From Flavobacterium sp. AG291 (GTDB lineage: Bacteria > Bacteroidota > Bacteroidia > Flavobacteriales > Flavobacteriaceae): a stretch of 64,000 nt of DNA. Under the pieces are notes generated by a model. The model did not search any database, was not told where the DNA came from, and worked only from the letters and a program-made list of their open reading frames with translations. The stretch spans positions 124,001-188,000 of the forward strand of contig NZ_QQAR01000004.1 in the NCBI RefSeq assembly GCF_003350375.1, written 5' to 3'. Position numbers and translations under genes: made by a program. Positions 1 through 10,209 of this stretch are shown here, piece by piece; the stretch's first letter is position 1, and the number at the start of each line of letters is the position of its first letter.

Positions 1-2081
1 AATGCAGTAACTTCAATTTCATCCCCCGGAAGTAACAGTACGTTTGAATAGTGTTTTTCGTCTTTAATAATTTTTTCCCAATCCACAGGAATCACAGTAT
101 ATCTAAGCTTTACAACTTTATCAGTCAATTTCTTCTGAATTGTATCCCCATGGCCTAAATTTAGATCTATACGACTTAAATCTTCAACCTGATCATCCTT
201 TATAGGACGCTTAATTTTAACACCGGAAATATTTGCCTGAGGAGATAAACCTCCTGCACGTTTTATCACATCAGCTATACGCTCGTCTTTATTTTCAATA
301 ACATATTTTCCAGGATAAACTACTTCACCACTCAGGATTACCAGTTCCGGTTGCTCAAAAACAGGCATTCTTCGAATATTAACTACATCAAATGGTAGCA
401 ACTCAATGTTTTGAGCCTGCTCATTACCTAAAGTATTAATTTCTATATCGATGACTTCAACCTTACGCGGATTAGAACTATCAATATTCTCACCTTTAAT
501 CATGCGGGCAATTTCTACTTTCTTTGAAGCTGCACCTGTAAGCCCACCTGCCTGAATTATCAAATCATTTAAACTAAGGTTTTCAAAATATTGATAATTC
601 CCCGGTCTCTTAACTTCTCCCTCAATAAATACACTATAGTTTTCTTTAAAATCCAATAAGGAATATATTGTAAGAACATCTTCTTTCTTAAGCTCTAAAT
701 TAGCCGAAGGATCACCATCTATTGCTTTAGCAATATTAACCTCTACAATTTCTGTTGTCAGGTCGTCCTTAATCCTTATTAGTCTTCCTCGCTGAACATA
801 TGCATCCTCACGCAATCCATCTGCTTTTAGTATCAGATCACTAATACGCATTCCTGGAGCAAACGAATATTGATTAGGTCTAAAAACAGCCCCTTCGACA
901 GTAATCCTGTTCTCAAAACGATTTAAAATCTTTGATACTTTAAAAATATCTCCTGACTTAGGTTTATAGCTTGAAAATTCATTTTCAACAATATCAGTAA
1001 CTTTAAATTCTTTACCTGTCTTCTGCACAACGTTTACTGATGCCGTATAAGCCATCTCTGTAAAACCCGAAGCAAAACTTAATAAATCCGAGAAAGTCTC
1101 TTCTCCCTTAATCTCAAATATACCCGGACGCTTTACTTCACCTTCGATTGTAACCCTGTTTTTATAAACCGGAATTCGTATTACGTCATTATCAAGTAAA
1201 CCTACATTATCAGACTGATCACCTCCAGCCAAAAAACGATATATGTCTATATTCTTGATAACTTTATTCCCTCTTATTAGTTCGATATTACGATAGCTAC
1301 CATTATCTGATGGCCCTCCTGCTATGTGTAATGCATTATAAACAGTAGAGAGTGACGAAATAGAGTAATTACCCGGCAACTTGCTACCTATTATAGTAAT
1401 TTTGATAGTTCTTATGTTTCCCAAACTCACAGACAATTTAGACTGACCGGAACCAAGTGTACTATATATTTTAGACATAGAGCTTCTTATCTTCTGTATT
1501 GCAGCTTCGATGGTAATTCCCGAAACAGGGATCTGCCCAACATAAGGTATACTTATTTTCCCTTCAACATTTACAGGAACAGATGAGTTGAATTCCTGAA
1601 CTCCATAAACACTTATCTGCAGCTCATCACCAGGACCTAAAACATAATTTAGTGGCGTAGCAATTTTATCATTGGGAGCAAAACTTAAAGCAGGATTATT
1701 AAATAATTCTGAACCGAAGATGATAGGATTAGAAGCTGTTGCCATAGCCTGAGGCGTGGCAACCATCTTTCTGTCAATCAAACTACCGGCATTTCCTGCT
1801 GAAACACCAGAAGATGTACCCGATGTTTTTGTTGCCGCAAGACGGGAACGCAGTTTTGCAAATTCAGATTTAGGCATCCCTTTTGACACAGCAATAGTCT
1901 CAGCCTGATCTATAGAAACATTATTGCTCTTAAGCTGTTCCTGAATCTGGGCAATTTGCTGATCCGATAGCTGATCAACATTGGCTACCCTCAGATCAAC
2001 TCCGTTAAATAAATCCTGTGCAAAAATTGTCCCTGTAAAAAGGATAAAAAAACAGCAAAAATAAAATGTTAGTTTGTTCAT
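1..2081 (-). CDS. Multi-SLBB polysaccharide export protein (partial, C-terminus beyond left edge)
   Basis: Periplasmic/outer-membrane component of capsule or exopolysaccharide export, of the Wza-related class. The frame is open from ATG at 2081 (a second in-frame ATG lies at 2087) to the window edge, so at least 693 residues are seen and the end is missing. A signal peptide of about 21 residues ends FAQ. A Poly_export-type segment (VLGPGDELQISVYG) lies near residue 142, followed by SLBB units with the pattern GEVxxPG at about 1110-1155, 866-910 (degenerate), 585-632 and 292-342. E. coli Wza is about 380 residues, so this is the long repeated form frequent in Bacteroidota. It follows the rfb genes on the same strand with a 69-bp gap, which fits export of a rhamnose-containing polymer (inference). 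Confidence 0.9.
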   Translation of the reverse strand, partial: MNKLTFYFCCFFILFTGTIFAQDLFNGVDLRVANVDQLSDQQIAQIQEQLKSNNVSIDQAETIAVSKGMPKSEFAKLRSRLAATKTSGTSSGVSAGNAGSLIDRKMVATPQAMATASNPIIFGSELFNNPALSFAPNDKIATPLNYVLGPGDELQISVYGVQEFNSSVPVNVEGKISIPYVGQIPVSGITIEAAIQKIRSSMSKIYSTLGSGQSKLSVSLGNIRTIKITIIGSKLPGNYSISSLSTVYNALHIAGGPSDNGSYRNIELIRGNKVIKNIDIYRFLAGGDQSDNVGLLDNDVIRIPVYKNRVTIEGEVKRPGIFEIKGEETFSDLLSFASGFTEMAYTASVNVVQKTGKEFKVTDIVENEFSSYKPKSGDIFKVSKILNRFENRITVEGAVFRPNQYSFAPGMRISDLILKADGLREDAYVQRGRLIRIKDDLTTEIVEVNIAKAIDGDPSANLELKKEDVLTIYSLLDFKENYSVFIEGEVKRPGNYQYFENLSLNDLIIQAGGLTGAASKKVEIARMIKGENIDSSNPRKVEVIDIEINTLGNEQAQNIELLPFDVVNIRRMPVFEQPELVILSGEVVYPGKYVIENKDERIADVIKRAGGLSPQANISGVKIKRPIKDDQVEDLSRIDLNLGHGDTIQKKLTDKVVKLRYTVIPVDWEKIIKDEKHYSNVLLLPGDEIEVTA

Positions 2082-2150
2082 ATTCATTTATATAAAACTA
2101 AAATTAAAATCAATAGCCTAAAACTAAAAATCTAAATACTAGTACAATAA

Positions 2151-3029
2151 TTATTTTCTCGATACCAGCCTCAATAAGTATTTACCATACTCATTTTTTT
2201 GAAGAGGAGTGGCAAGTTCAATAAGTTTTTCTTTTGATATATATCCCTTTTCATAAGCAATCTCTTCAAGACAAGCTACTTTTAAGCCTTGCCTTTTTTC
2301 TATAGTCTGTATGTAATTCGAAGCTTCTAACAAAGACTCGTGCGTGCCGGTATCTAACCATGCATAACCTCGTCCCATTAGCTCTACTTTTAATTCATTT
2401 GAATTCAGATACTCCTGGTTAATGGTTGTAATTTCAAGCTCTCCCCTGTTGCTAGGCTTAATTTTCTTCACCATTTCAACTACAGAATTAGGATAAAAAT
2501 ATAAACCTACAACCGCATAATTACTCTTAGGAGTAAGTGGTTTCTCTTCGATAGATATAACATTACCCGACGAATCAAATTCTGCAACACCATATCGCTC
2601 AGGATCCTGAACATAGTATCCAAAAACTGTAGCTTTCCTATCGGTAGTTACGTTTTTTACAGCCTTTTTTAAAAGTCCTGTAAGTCCATGCCCATAAAAA
2701 ATGTTATCTCCCAATATCAGACATACATCATCTCCGCCTATAAATTCCTCTCCAATTATAAAAGCCTGTGCAAGCCCATCCGGACTTGGTTGCTCGGCGT
2801 ATTCAAGTTTTATTCCCAAATCATCACCATTTCCAAGAAGATTCCTGAAATTAGGGAGATCATGAGGAGTAGAGATTATCAGAATCTCATTTATACCCGC
2901 TAGCATGAGAACCGAAAGAGGATAATATATCATCGGCTTGTCATAAATAGCCATCAATTGCTTAGAAATTGATTTTGTTAAAGGATATAGTCTTGTGCCT
3001 GACCCTCCAGCTAGTATAATTCCCTTCAT
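2151..3029 (-). CDS. rfbA: Glucose-1-phosphate thymidylyltransferase
   Basis: Makes dTDP-glucose from glucose-1-phosphate and dTTP, the first step of dTDP-L-rhamnose synthesis in the cytoplasm. The 292-residue product is full length for RmlA. It opens with the nucleotide-binding signature [11 protein letters not shown] at residues 8-18, followed by SKQLM with the conserved lysine; the acceptor-site motifs GDNIFYG and EEKP are present. Its ATG overlaps the rfbD stop as TAATG, so the two are translationally coupled. It is the last of four contiguous rhamnose genes (rfbB, C, D, A). Confidence 0.97.
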   Translation of the reverse strand: MKGIILAGGSGTRLYPLTKSISKQLMAIYDKPMIYYPLSVLMLAGINEILIISTPHDLPNFRNLLGNGDDLGIKLEYAEQPSPDGLAQAFIIGEEFIGGDDVCLILGDNIFYGHGLTGLLKKAVKNVTTDRKATVFGYYVQDPERYGVAEFDSSGNVISIEEKPLTPKSNYAVVGLYFYPNSVVEMVKKIKPSNRGELEITTINQEYLNSNELKVELMGRGYAWLDTGTHESLLEASNYIQTIEKRQGLKVACLEEIAYEKGYISKEKLIELATPLQKNEYGKYLLRLVSRK

Positions 3030-3886
3030 TAGTTAAGTTTTTTTATACAGTTTGCTAAACTCTCCATCCAATGATTAATTGATATACCAAAAACCTCTTT
3101 TACTTTATCCTTACTCATTACTGAATAGTTTGGACGTTTAGCCGGCGTTGGAAATTTATCAGATGTTATTGGTTTAAGATTGATTTTAATGTCATTCAGC
3201 TTAAAAATCTCATAAGCAAAATCATACCATGAAGCCACCCCTTCATTACTGTAATGGTAAACTCCATAAGCTAATGAATCAGAATTAATTATATGCATGA
3301 TAAACCCTGCCAAATCAACAGCATAAGTGGGAGTACCTACCTGATCGTAAACTACTGAAAGTTCATCACGTTCATTACCAAGACGTATCATTGTTTTAAG
3401 AAAGTTATTCTGAAATTCAGAATAAAGCCAACTTGTACGGATTATAAAATGCTCTTCTAAATGCTGAATTATTAATTTTTCCCCATCCAATTTGGTCGCT
3501 CCATACACACTTGTGGGTACTGCTTTCATCTCCTCTGTCAACGGAAGCGGATTCGTTTCCCCAAAAACAAAGTCTGTAGATATATGAATCAGTTTTATAC
3601 TATTGTTTTTACAAATTATTGCCAGATTTTCTGCTGCGGCAGCATTAATAGAAAATGCCAGATCTTTTTCAGACTCAGCCTTATCAACAGCAGTATACGC
3701 CGCACAATTTACTATGTAAAAAGGTTTGTGAACTTTTACAGCTTCGGTAATACTATCCACACTGGTAACATCCAGTTGTTCAGCTGTCAGATAAATGTAA
3801 TTATCACCATTTCCAAACTCCGTTTCTATAGAATTTATAGCGTTTCCTAACTGTCCGTTCCCTCCGGTTACAATAATATTTCTCAT
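3029..3886 (-). CDS. rfbD: dTDP-4-dehydrorhamnose reductase
   Basis: Last enzyme of dTDP-L-rhamnose synthesis: NAD(P)H reduction of the 4-keto group. An extended SDR with the Rossmann motif GGNGQLG near the N-terminus, [12 protein letters not shown], and the catalytic YGATK motif (Tyr-x-x-x-Lys). I chose the start at 3886 (MRNIIVTGG, 285 residues). The longer frame from 3910 would add eight residues before the Rossmann strand and overlap rfbC by 23 bp; 3886 leaves 1 bp after the rfbC stop. Its own stop overlaps the rfbA start. Confidence 0.95.
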   Translation of the reverse strand: MRNIIVTGGNGQLGNAINSIETEFGNGDNYIYLTAEQLDVTSVDSITEAVKVHKPFYIVNCAAYTAVDKAESEKDLAFSINAAAAENLAIICKNNSIKLIHISTDFVFGETNPLPLTEEMKAVPTSVYGATKLDGEKLIIQHLEEHFIIRTSWLYSEFQNNFLKTMIRLGNERDELSVVYDQVGTPTYAVDLAGFIMHIINSDSLAYGVYHYSNEGVASWYDFAYEIFKLNDIKINLKPITSDKFPTPAKRPNYSVMSKDKVKEVFGISINHWMESLANCIKKLN

Positions 3887-3887
3887 C

Positions 3888-4436
3888 CTATTTTTTGTAA
3901 ACTTCAGCAAATGTTGGCAATATCAAATCTTTTTCTGAAAGGCTTACTTTTTCAGCATCCACAATCCAGTCAATATTTAGTTCCGGAGAACTATACAATA
4001 CTCCTTTTTCAGATGCAGCATTGTAATAGTTATCACATTTATATGCAAAAATTGCGGTCTCAGATAAAACTACAAATCCGTGAAGAAAACCTCTTGGAAT
4101 AAAAAGCTGAAGATTATTTTCTGAACTTAGTCTTACGGCAACATGTTGCCCAAAAGTAGGTGAATCCGGGCGTGCATCAACTGCCACATCCAGCACCTCA
4201 CCCTGAAGCACTCTTACAAGTTTTGCCTGTGCATGTTCTCCTGCCTGAGCATGAAGACCACGAAGAACCCCATATGTTGAAAATGACTGATTATCCTGAA
4301 CAAACTTTGTTTGAATACCAGTCAAATTATTGAAAACAGATTCATTATAGCTTTCAAAAAAATATCCTCTTTCATCGCCAAAAATCCTTGGCTTAAGGAT
4401 TAAACACCCTTCCAATCCGGTTTTTTCGATTTCCAT
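3888..4436 (-). CDS. rfbC: dTDP-4-dehydrorhamnose 3,5-epimerase
   Basis: Epimerises C3 and C5 of dTDP-4-keto-6-deoxyglucose. The 182-residue cupin has the family landmarks RGYFFESY, the active-site histidine in VLRGLHAQ, the aspartate-rich DVAVDARPDSPTFG and IPRGFLHGFVV. Length is normal for RmlC. The start overlaps the rfbB stop (TAATG), so it belongs to the rfbBCDA unit. A Gln (LHAQ) stands where many homologues have LHxQ, so the catalytic His is intact. Confidence 0.96.
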   Translation of the reverse strand: MEIEKTGLEGCLILKPRIFGDERGYFFESYNESVFNNLTGIQTKFVQDNQSFSTYGVLRGLHAQAGEHAQAKLVRVLQGEVLDVAVDARPDSPTFGQHVAVRLSSENNLQLFIPRGFLHGFVVLSETAIFAYKCDNYYNAASEKGVLYSSPELNIDWIVDAEKVSLSEKDLILPTFAEVYKK

Positions 4437-5491
4437 TATTTCGATTCGTTGTATTGGTTGTTATAATATTTTTGGTATTCACCGGATGTAACATTATCAA
4501 GCCATTGCTGATTGTTTAAAAACCAGTCAATTGTCCTTTCAAGTCCTTCTTCAAAAGTCACCGAAGGTTTCCAACCCAACTCTTTATTTATTTTAGTAGC
4601 ATCAATTGCATAGCGTAAATCATGCCCTGGACGATCTTTTACATAAGTAATCAATGATTCTGATGTTCCTTCTGACCTACCCAGTTTTTTATCCATTATT
4701 GAACATAACAACTTAACAAGGTCAATATTCTGCCATTCATTAAATCCTCCAATATTGTAAGTTTCATGATTTTTCCCCTGATGGAAAACTAAGTCAATAG
4801 CGACTGCATGATCTTCTACAAAAAGCCAGTCGCGTGTATATTTACCATCACCATAAACAGGCAGTGGCTTTTGGTTAATTATATTATTAATAAATAACGG
4901 TATAAGCTTCTCCGGAAAATGGAAAGGACCATAATTGTTCGAACAATTAGTCAAAACATAAGGCAAACCGTAAGTCTCTCCATAAGCTCTCACAAAATGA
5001 TCGGAAGCAGCTTTAGAAGCCGAATATGGTGAATTCGGATCATAAGGCGTTTCTTCAGTAAATAAGCCTTCTGAACCTAAAGTACCATAAACCTCATCAG
5101 TGCTGATATGATAAAATCTTTTCCCCTCATAATTAGCTTCCCAATTTTTTTTGGCAGCATTTAGAAGATTCATGGTTCCTATAACATTAGTTTTCACAAA
5201 TGCTAAAGGATCTTTAATTGATCTGTCAACATGAGATTCGGCAGCAAGATGAAGTACCCCATCAAACTGGTGTTTTTCAAAAATACCATCAATAAATGCG
5301 GCATCAGTTATATCCCCTTTAATAAAGGTATAGTTAGGCTTATTCTCAATATCTTTTATATTCTCAAGATTACCTGCATAGGTAAGCGCATCAAGATTAT
5401 AAATCTGAGTATCAGCATAATTATTCACAAATCTTCTTACAACATGTGAACCAATAAAACCTGCACCTCCGGTAATAAGAATCTTTCGCAT
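4436..5491 (-). CDS. rfbB: dTDP-glucose 4,6-dehydratase
   Basis: Converts dTDP-glucose to dTDP-4-keto-6-deoxyglucose using tightly bound NAD. The SDR signature GGAGFIGSHVVR is at the N-terminus, with STDEVYG carrying the catalytic Asp-Glu pair and YSASKAASD the Tyr-x-x-x-Lys. I chose ATG 5491 (MRKILITGG, 351 residues); the longer frame from 5533 adds 14 residues ahead of the Rossmann strand that the family lacks. The gap to the preceding ugd stop is 56 bp. First of the four rhamnose genes. Confidence 0.96.
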   Translation of the reverse strand: MRKILITGGAGFIGSHVVRRFVNNYADTQIYNLDALTYAGNLENIKDIENKPNYTFIKGDITDAAFIDGIFEKHQFDGVLHLAAESHVDRSIKDPLAFVKTNVIGTMNLLNAAKKNWEANYEGKRFYHISTDEVYGTLGSEGLFTEETPYDPNSPYSASKAASDHFVRAYGETYGLPYVLTNCSNNYGPFHFPEKLIPLFINNIINQKPLPVYGDGKYTRDWLFVEDHAVAIDLVFHQGKNHETYNIGGFNEWQNIDLVKLLCSIMDKKLGRSEGTSESLITYVKDRPGHDLRYAIDATKINKELGWKPSVTFEEGLERTIDWFLNNQQWLDNVTSGEYQKYYNNQYNESK

Positions 5492-5547
5492 ATTATTTTT
5501 ATTAAAAATGCCTGCGGTTAGGCGATTAATCATTTATTGATAGTATA

Positions 5548-6942
5548 CTATCTTCCTATTTCCTGAAATACAAAACCTATTTCTTTTAACTTGTCTCCAT
5601 CAAGTATTTTTCTTCCGTCAAAAACAAAAGCAGGCTTTTTCATGTTATCATAAATCTTTTGCCAGTCATACGACTTAAACTCATCCCACTCTGTCAATAC
5701 AGCAATAGCATGCGCATCTTTACAAGCCCCATAGGGATCATTAAAAACACTAACATTTTCTTTGTTTTCAGCCGAACCCCTTGTTCCAAGATAGTCAAGA
5801 TCCCTATATACGGTTTCGCTTTTCACTTTAGGGTCATATACTGCAATGTTAGCCTGCTCAAAAAGCAAATCGTCAGCTACATATATTGCAGCTGATTCTC
5901 TTGTATCATTCGTATCTTTCTTAAAAGCCCACCCCAGGAAAGCAATTTTTTTACCCGAAACAGTATTATAAAGCGTCCTGACAATATTTGAAGCAAAACG
6001 CTTCTTTTGATGGTCATTCATAATAATTACCTGTTCCCAGTAATCAGCAACCTCACTTAGACCATACGATTTTGCTATATAAACAAGGTTTAGGATATCC
6101 TTTTGAAAACAAGAACCTCCAAAACCTACAGAAGCTTTCAGGAATTTAGAACCTATCCTGCTGTCCATACCTATAGCACGGGCTACTTCTTCAACATCTG
6201 CACCTGTTTTTTCACATAACTCTGACATAGCATTAATAGACGAAACCCTTTGAGCCAGGAATGCATTCGCTGTTAGCTTAGAAAGTTCAGAAGACCATAC
6301 ATTTGTGGTAAGTATCCTCTCCGACGGAATCCAGTTTGCATAAACATCAACAAGCGCTTTTATTGCTACCTGACCTTCAGCATCAGTGCCACCGCCTATC
6401 AGTACCCTGTCCGGAGAAAGAAGATCTTGTACAGCCGTACCTTCTGCAAGGAATTCAGGATTTGATAATATCTGAAATTTAACCCCGTTCCCTGTATTAT
6501 CAAGGATATTTTTTAAAGCTTCAGCTGTCCTTACAGGCAGGGTAGATTTTTCTACAACTATCTTATTATTTTTAGCTACTGCCGCAATTTGCCTGGCACA
6601 AAGCTCAATATATTTAAGATCGGCAGCCATACCCTTTCCAACACCATAGGTTTTAGTTGGGGTATTAACTGAAATAAATATCATTTCAGCTTCATCAATA
6701 GCCTTATCAATATCTGTCGAGAAAAAAAGATTTCTTCCACGCGCCGAAGCTACTATTTCTGCAAGACCCGGTTCATAAATGGGAATATTATTAACATCCT
6801 CATCATTCCAGGCAGCAATTCTTTCTGCATTTAAATCAACTATCGTAACTTTAATATCAGGACATTTATGTGCAATTACAGCCATAGTTGGCCCACCCAC
6901 ATAACCTGCCCCTATACAGCATATATTTTTAATTGTACTCAT
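5548..6942 (-). CDS. ugd: UDP-glucose 6-dehydrogenase
   Basis: Oxidises UDP-glucose to UDP-glucuronate, a precursor of acidic surface polysaccharide. The 464-residue protein has the NAD-binding motif GAGYVGGPT at residues 11-19, SVNTPTK, EKSTLPV and the catalytic cysteine in [10 protein letters not shown] near residue 277. The GGPT form and length resemble the animal/plant-like UGDH subgroup. A -7 box (TAAGTTTG, 7031-7024) lies about 80 bp upstream, so the gene probably starts a transcript continuing into rfbBCDA. Confidence 0.93.
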   Translation of the reverse strand: MSTIKNICCIGAGYVGGPTMAVIAHKCPDIKVTIVDLNAERIAAWNDEDVNNIPIYEPGLAEIVASARGRNLFFSTDIDKAIDEAEMIFISVNTPTKTYGVGKGMAADLKYIELCARQIAAVAKNNKIVVEKSTLPVRTAEALKNILDNTGNGVKFQILSNPEFLAEGTAVQDLLSPDRVLIGGGTDAEGQVAIKALVDVYANWIPSERILTTNVWSSELSKLTANAFLAQRVSSINAMSELCEKTGADVEEVARAIGMDSRIGSKFLKASVGFGGSCFQKDILNLVYIAKSYGLSEVADYWEQVIIMNDHQKKRFASNIVRTLYNTVSGKKIAFLGWAFKKDTNDTRESAAIYVADDLLFEQANIAVYDPKVKSETVYRDLDYLGTRGSAENKENVSVFNDPYGACKDAHAIAVLTEWDEFKSYDWQKIYDNMKKPAFVFDGRKILDGDKLKEIGFVFQEIGR

Positions 6943-7023
6943 TTACTACAAGTTTCATACATTTACCTAACCCCTTCATATTCAGACTCAGATAACCTCA
7001 AATCAATTTTATATTATAATCCG

Positions 7024-7031
7024 CAAACTTA
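7024..7031 (-). promoter_or_regulatory. -7 promoter box for ugd-rfbBCDA
   Basis: The minus strand reads TAAGTTTG, an exact match to the Bacteroidota -7 consensus TAnnTTTG. It lies in the 155-bp gap between tviB and ugd. No exact TTTG is present 19 bp upstream, so it is a moderate-strength or activator-dependent candidate. Confidence 0.5.
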
Positions 7032-7097
7032 CAATCTTTTTCACTCTATAAATGAAAGAATCTCTTATTTTATGTTAACTCAAAGTTAAAAACCCAA

Positions 7098-8369
7098 CTA
7101 TAAGCCACCATCAGCGATATCTCCTAAAACTCCCTTAACATCATAAAGAATGCTTTTAGGTTGTTTTAATGAGTCAAAATCCAGTGATTCAAATTCTTTG
7201 TGAGCAACCCCTAATATAACTCCCTCATATTTACCAGAAGGCAGTACATTAACCGTTTCCAGCCCATATTCATGCAACACTTCTTCCTTTGCTGCCCATG
7301 GGTCAAAAGTGGTTACTTTAATACCATAATCACTAAGTGCATGTACTACGTCTACTATTTTTGTATTACGAACATCAGGACAGTTTTCTTTAAAAGTAAT
7401 CCCCAGCATAAGCACATTCGCACCATTAACTTCTATCCCTTTTTTAATCATCAGCTTTACCAGTTGCGAAGCCACATATTGCCCCATACTGTCATTGAGC
7501 CTTCTTCCTGCAAGTATTATTTCAGGATGATACCCAACCTGCTGTGCTTTTTGTGCCAGATAGTACGGATCAACACCTATACAATGTCCACCAACAAGCC
7601 CCGGCTTAAACGGCAGGAAATTCCATTTGGTAGAAGCAGCCTCTAAAACAGCATACGTATCTATATTCAGACAGTTAAATATCTTAGAAAGTTCATTTAC
7701 AAAAGCTATATTAATATCGCGTTGCGCATTCTCAATCACCTTAGCCGCCTCAGCCACTTTTATTGATGGAGCTAAATGCGTACCCGCAGTAATTACCGAT
7801 TTATAAAGCGCATCAACTTTTTGAGCTGCCTCCGGAGTAGAACCCGAAGTTACTTTCAATATCTTCTCTACAGTATGTTCCTTATCTCCCGGATTAATCC
7901 TTTCGGGAGAATAACCTGCAAAGAAATCTTCATTAAACTTCAAGCCACTAAAACGCTCCAGCACAGGAATACATTCTTCCTCTGTAGCACCCGGATATAC
8001 AGTAGACTCATAGATAACTATATCGCCTTTCTTCAACACTTTTCCAACGGTCTCACTTGCCCTGTAAAGGGCCGTAAGGTCAGGTTTATTATTTTTATCT
8101 ACAGGCGTAGGAACCGTAACAATATAATATTCAGAATCTTTGAGATCCTCAAGTTCTGACGTACAGAATAACCCTTCACTGTTAGAGTTGTTACCCTTAA
8201 CTACTTCTTTAAGCGCATCGGCACTAACCTCTAATGTAATATCCTGATATTTATTAAGCGCTGCAATCCTGTCCAGATTCACATCAAACCCCACAACAGC
8301 ATGCTTCTTTGCCATAGCTACAGCTAATGGCAACCCTACATAGCCTAATCCTATAATAGTTATTTTCAT
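7098..8369 (-). CDS. tviB: UDP-N-acetyl-D-glucosamine 6-dehydrogenase (TviB/WbpO type)
   Basis: Nucleotide-sugar dehydrogenase that oxidises a UDP-N-acetylhexosamine to the uronic acid. The 423-residue product starts with [10 protein letters not shown] (NAD binding) and has [11 protein letters not shown] and the catalytic cysteine in [14 protein letters not shown]. It differs clearly from the neighbouring ugd (GLPLA versus GGPT), so it is not a duplicate. The gene next to it encodes a TviC-like epimerase; this pair in Salmonella Vi capsule synthesis makes UDP-GalNAcA. The exact substrate is inferred from that pairing. Confidence 0.88.
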   Translation of the reverse strand: MKITIIGLGYVGLPLAVAMAKKHAVVGFDVNLDRIAALNKYQDITLEVSADALKEVVKGNNSNSEGLFCTSELEDLKDSEYYIVTVPTPVDKNNKPDLTALYRASETVGKVLKKGDIVIYESTVYPGATEEECIPVLERFSGLKFNEDFFAGYSPERINPGDKEHTVEKILKVTSGSTPEAAQKVDALYKSVITAGTHLAPSIKVAEAAKVIENAQRDINIAFVNELSKIFNCLNIDTYAVLEAASTKWNFLPFKPGLVGGHCIGVDPYYLAQKAQQVGYHPEIILAGRRLNDSMGQYVASQLVKLMIKKGIEVNGANVLMLGITFKENCPDVRNTKIVDVVHALSDYGIKVTTFDPWAAKEEVLHEYGLETVNVLPSGKYEGVILGVAHKEFESLDFDSLKQPKSILYDVKGVLGDIADGGL

Positions 8370-8378
8370 TCTTTCTTA

Positions 8379-9368
8379 TCAGGCATTTTTTAAATTTTCC
8401 CAGTACCACGCAACTGCTTCCTTTAATCCCTGCCTGATTGAAAATTCAGGATTATAATTCAACAGTTGTTTGGCTTTTTCAATACTGGCCAGCGAATGCG
8501 GTATATCACCCGCCCTTTGCGGACCGTGAATTACCTCAACGCTCTTTATAGCATTATCGTATTCTGATAAAAACTCTTTTAAATATCCCACAAGTTCCTT
8601 TAAGGTAGTCCTGTCTCCAAAAGCAGTATTATATACTGTATTAAGAGCCTCTTTATTTTGAGAGAGCATTGCCAGCTCGTTCATCTGAACGACATTGTCA
8701 ATATAAGTAAAATCGCGGGAATAATTACCATCTCCGTTTATTACAGGACTTTCATGCTTCATGAACTGTAATACAAATTTTGGAATAACTGCAGCATAGG
8801 CACCGGCAGGATCCTGTCTTCTTCCGAAAACATTAAAATAACGCAAACCAATCGTTTCCATACCATATGTTCTACTAAAAACATCGGCATAGAGCTCGTT
8901 TACATATTTCGTAATGGCATAAGGAGAAAGTGGCTTTCCAATCTTGTCTTCCACTTTAGGAAGCGATTCAGAATCGCCATACGTAGATGAACTTGCAGCA
9001 TACACAAACCGCTTAACTCCGGCATCGCGGCTGGCAGTAAGCATATTTAAAAAACCACCAACATTCACGTCATTGGTTGTTATCGGATCTTTTATGGAAC
9101 GCGGCACCGAACCTAATGCTGCCTGATGCAAAACATAAGAAACCCCTTCGACAGCCCTTCGACAATCGTCCATATTTCTTATATCTCCTTCTATAAGTGT
9201 AAATGAAGAATTTGTAAGATGATGCTGAATATTTTTCCTGAAACCGGTTGCAAAATTATCCAGGCAAACCACCTTATAGCCTTTAGCTATAAAATGATCA
9301 CAAAGATTGGATCCGATAAATCCTGCCCCCCCGGTAATCAGGATTTTTTCCTGTAAATTATTCTGCAT
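8379..9368 (-). CDS. tviC: UDP-N-acetylglucosamine(uronate) 4-epimerase (TviC/WbpP type)
   Basis: Extended SDR that inverts C4 of UDP-GlcNAc or UDP-GlcNAcA. The 329-residue protein has GGAGFIGSNLCDHF, HQAALGSVPRS (a loop typical of WbpP/TviC), YAASSSTYGD and YAITKYVNE with the catalytic Tyr and Lys. It sits 9 bp upstream of tviB and begins that transcript, with a -7 box at 9413-9406. The combination suggests the polymer contains N-acetylgalactosaminuronic acid (inference). Confidence 0.88.
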   Translation of the reverse strand: MQNNLQEKILITGGAGFIGSNLCDHFIAKGYKVVCLDNFATGFRKNIQHHLTNSSFTLIEGDIRNMDDCRRAVEGVSYVLHQAALGSVPRSIKDPITTNDVNVGGFLNMLTASRDAGVKRFVYAASSSTYGDSESLPKVEDKIGKPLSPYAITKYVNELYADVFSRTYGMETIGLRYFNVFGRRQDPAGAYAAVIPKFVLQFMKHESPVINGDGNYSRDFTYIDNVVQMNELAMLSQNKEALNTVYNTAFGDRTTLKELVGYLKEFLSEYDNAIKSVEVIHGPQRAGDIPHSLASIEKAKQLLNYNPEFSIRQGLKEAVAWYWENLKNA

Positions 9369-9405
9369 TAAATTGGTTGGTGTTTGGTTGCTATCAAAGC
9401 AGCTG

Positions 9406-9413
9406 CAAATATA
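9406..9413 (-). promoter_or_regulatory. -7 promoter box for tviC-tviB
   Basis: The minus strand reads TATATTTG, an exact TAnnTTTG, 38 bp before the tviC start. No TTTG occurs at the 19-bp spacing. A plus-strand TATATTTG at 9419-9426 points at no plus-strand gene. Confidence 0.5.
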
Positions 9414-9477
9414 GCTACTATATTTGTTTATTGCTATACTTATGAATGGGTATATTACAGTACAAAATCTGAATTTC

Positions 9478-10098
9478 CTAACTACTTTTTAAAGAATTTT
9501 CAAACGGCACACGATGCAGTATGCTTCGCCCTAGGGTAACCTCATCTGCAAACTCCAGCTCATCACCCACGGCAATACCCCTCGCAATAGCCGAAGTCAC
9601 TATACCATACTCTTTTATTTGCTTATAAATATAAAAGTTAGTTGTATCTCCCTCCATGGTCGAACTAAGGGCAAATATCAGTTCTTTTACGCTGCCTGTT
9701 TTTACTTTTTCAACTAATGTGACAATGTTCAGCTGGCTTGGCCCTATGCCATCTATAGGTGATATTTTTCCCCCCAATACATGATAAATACCTTTAAAAA
9801 GGTTTGTATTTTCAATTGCCATAACATCACGAATATCCTCAACTACACAAATTACCGACCTGTCACGCGAAGTATTCGCACAAATCTCGCACACCTCAAC
9901 ATCGCTTATATTGTGGCATTGATGGCAAAACTGAATTTCATCACGCATTTTTTGCAATGCCGATGTAAGCAGTTGTGTTTGTTCGGCAGGTTGTTTTAAA
10001 AGATGTAACGCCAGTCTGAGTGCCGTGCGCTTACCAATGCCCGGTAACTGAGAAATCTCAGCAACCGCCCTTTCAAGTAATTTAGAAGACATTTCCAT
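9478..10098 (-). CDS. recR: Recombination mediator RecR
   Basis: Acts with RecF/RecO in loading RecA at gaps. The 206-residue product has the helix-hairpin-helix [17 protein letters not shown], a C4 zinc motif (CHQCHN then CEIC) and a Toprim segment starting [16 protein letters not shown] chose ATG 10098 because a -7 box (TACCTTTG, 10112-10105) ends only 6 bp upstream, which excludes the longer frame from 10134 and predicts a leaderless or nearly leaderless mRNA. Divergent from the symporter gene. Confidence 0.95.
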   Translation of the reverse strand: MEMSSKLLERAVAEISQLPGIGKRTALRLALHLLKQPAEQTQLLTSALQKMRDEIQFCHQCHNISDVEVCEICANTSRDRSVICVVEDIRDVMAIENTNLFKGIYHVLGGKISPIDGIGPSQLNIVTLVEKVKTGSVKELIFALSSTMEGDTTNFYIYKQIKEYGIVTSAIARGIAVGDELEFADEVTLGRSILHRVPFENSLKSS

Positions 10099-10104
10099 AG
10101 TGTA

Positions 10105-10112
10105 CAAAGGTA
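10105..10112 (-). promoter_or_regulatory. -7 promoter box of recR (leaderless arrangement)
   Basis: The minus strand reads TACCTTTG followed by 6 nt and then ATG. With a start site about 4-6 nt after the box, the message would begin at or beside the initiation codon. The same box and near-identical spacing occur before rlmB at 56382. Confidence 0.6.
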
Positions 10113-10209
10113 CTAAACAGCTGCCAAAGTGCATTTATAGCCAATCAAATTTCGACCGTTGTATTTTATTGAAATATTTTTAGTTGTTTTGTAAAACAAA
10201 CCTTGTACT

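Noticed and set aside
2688..2903. Plus-strand open frame within rfbA
   Set aside because: Antisense shadow of the conserved RmlA coding sequence; no promoter or start signal seen.
3887..3910. Upstream start of rfbD
   Set aside because: Adds residues before the Rossmann strand and overlaps rfbC by 23 bp, whereas ATG 3886 follows the rfbC stop by 1 bp.
7074..7087. TTAACT/AGTTAA inverted repeat after tviB
   Set aside because: Six-bp AT stem without a following T tract in the minus direction, so not counted as a terminator.
9419..9426. Plus-strand TATATTTG
   Set aside because: No plus-strand gene follows (recR is on the minus strand); likely the accidental partner of the minus-strand box at 9406-9413.
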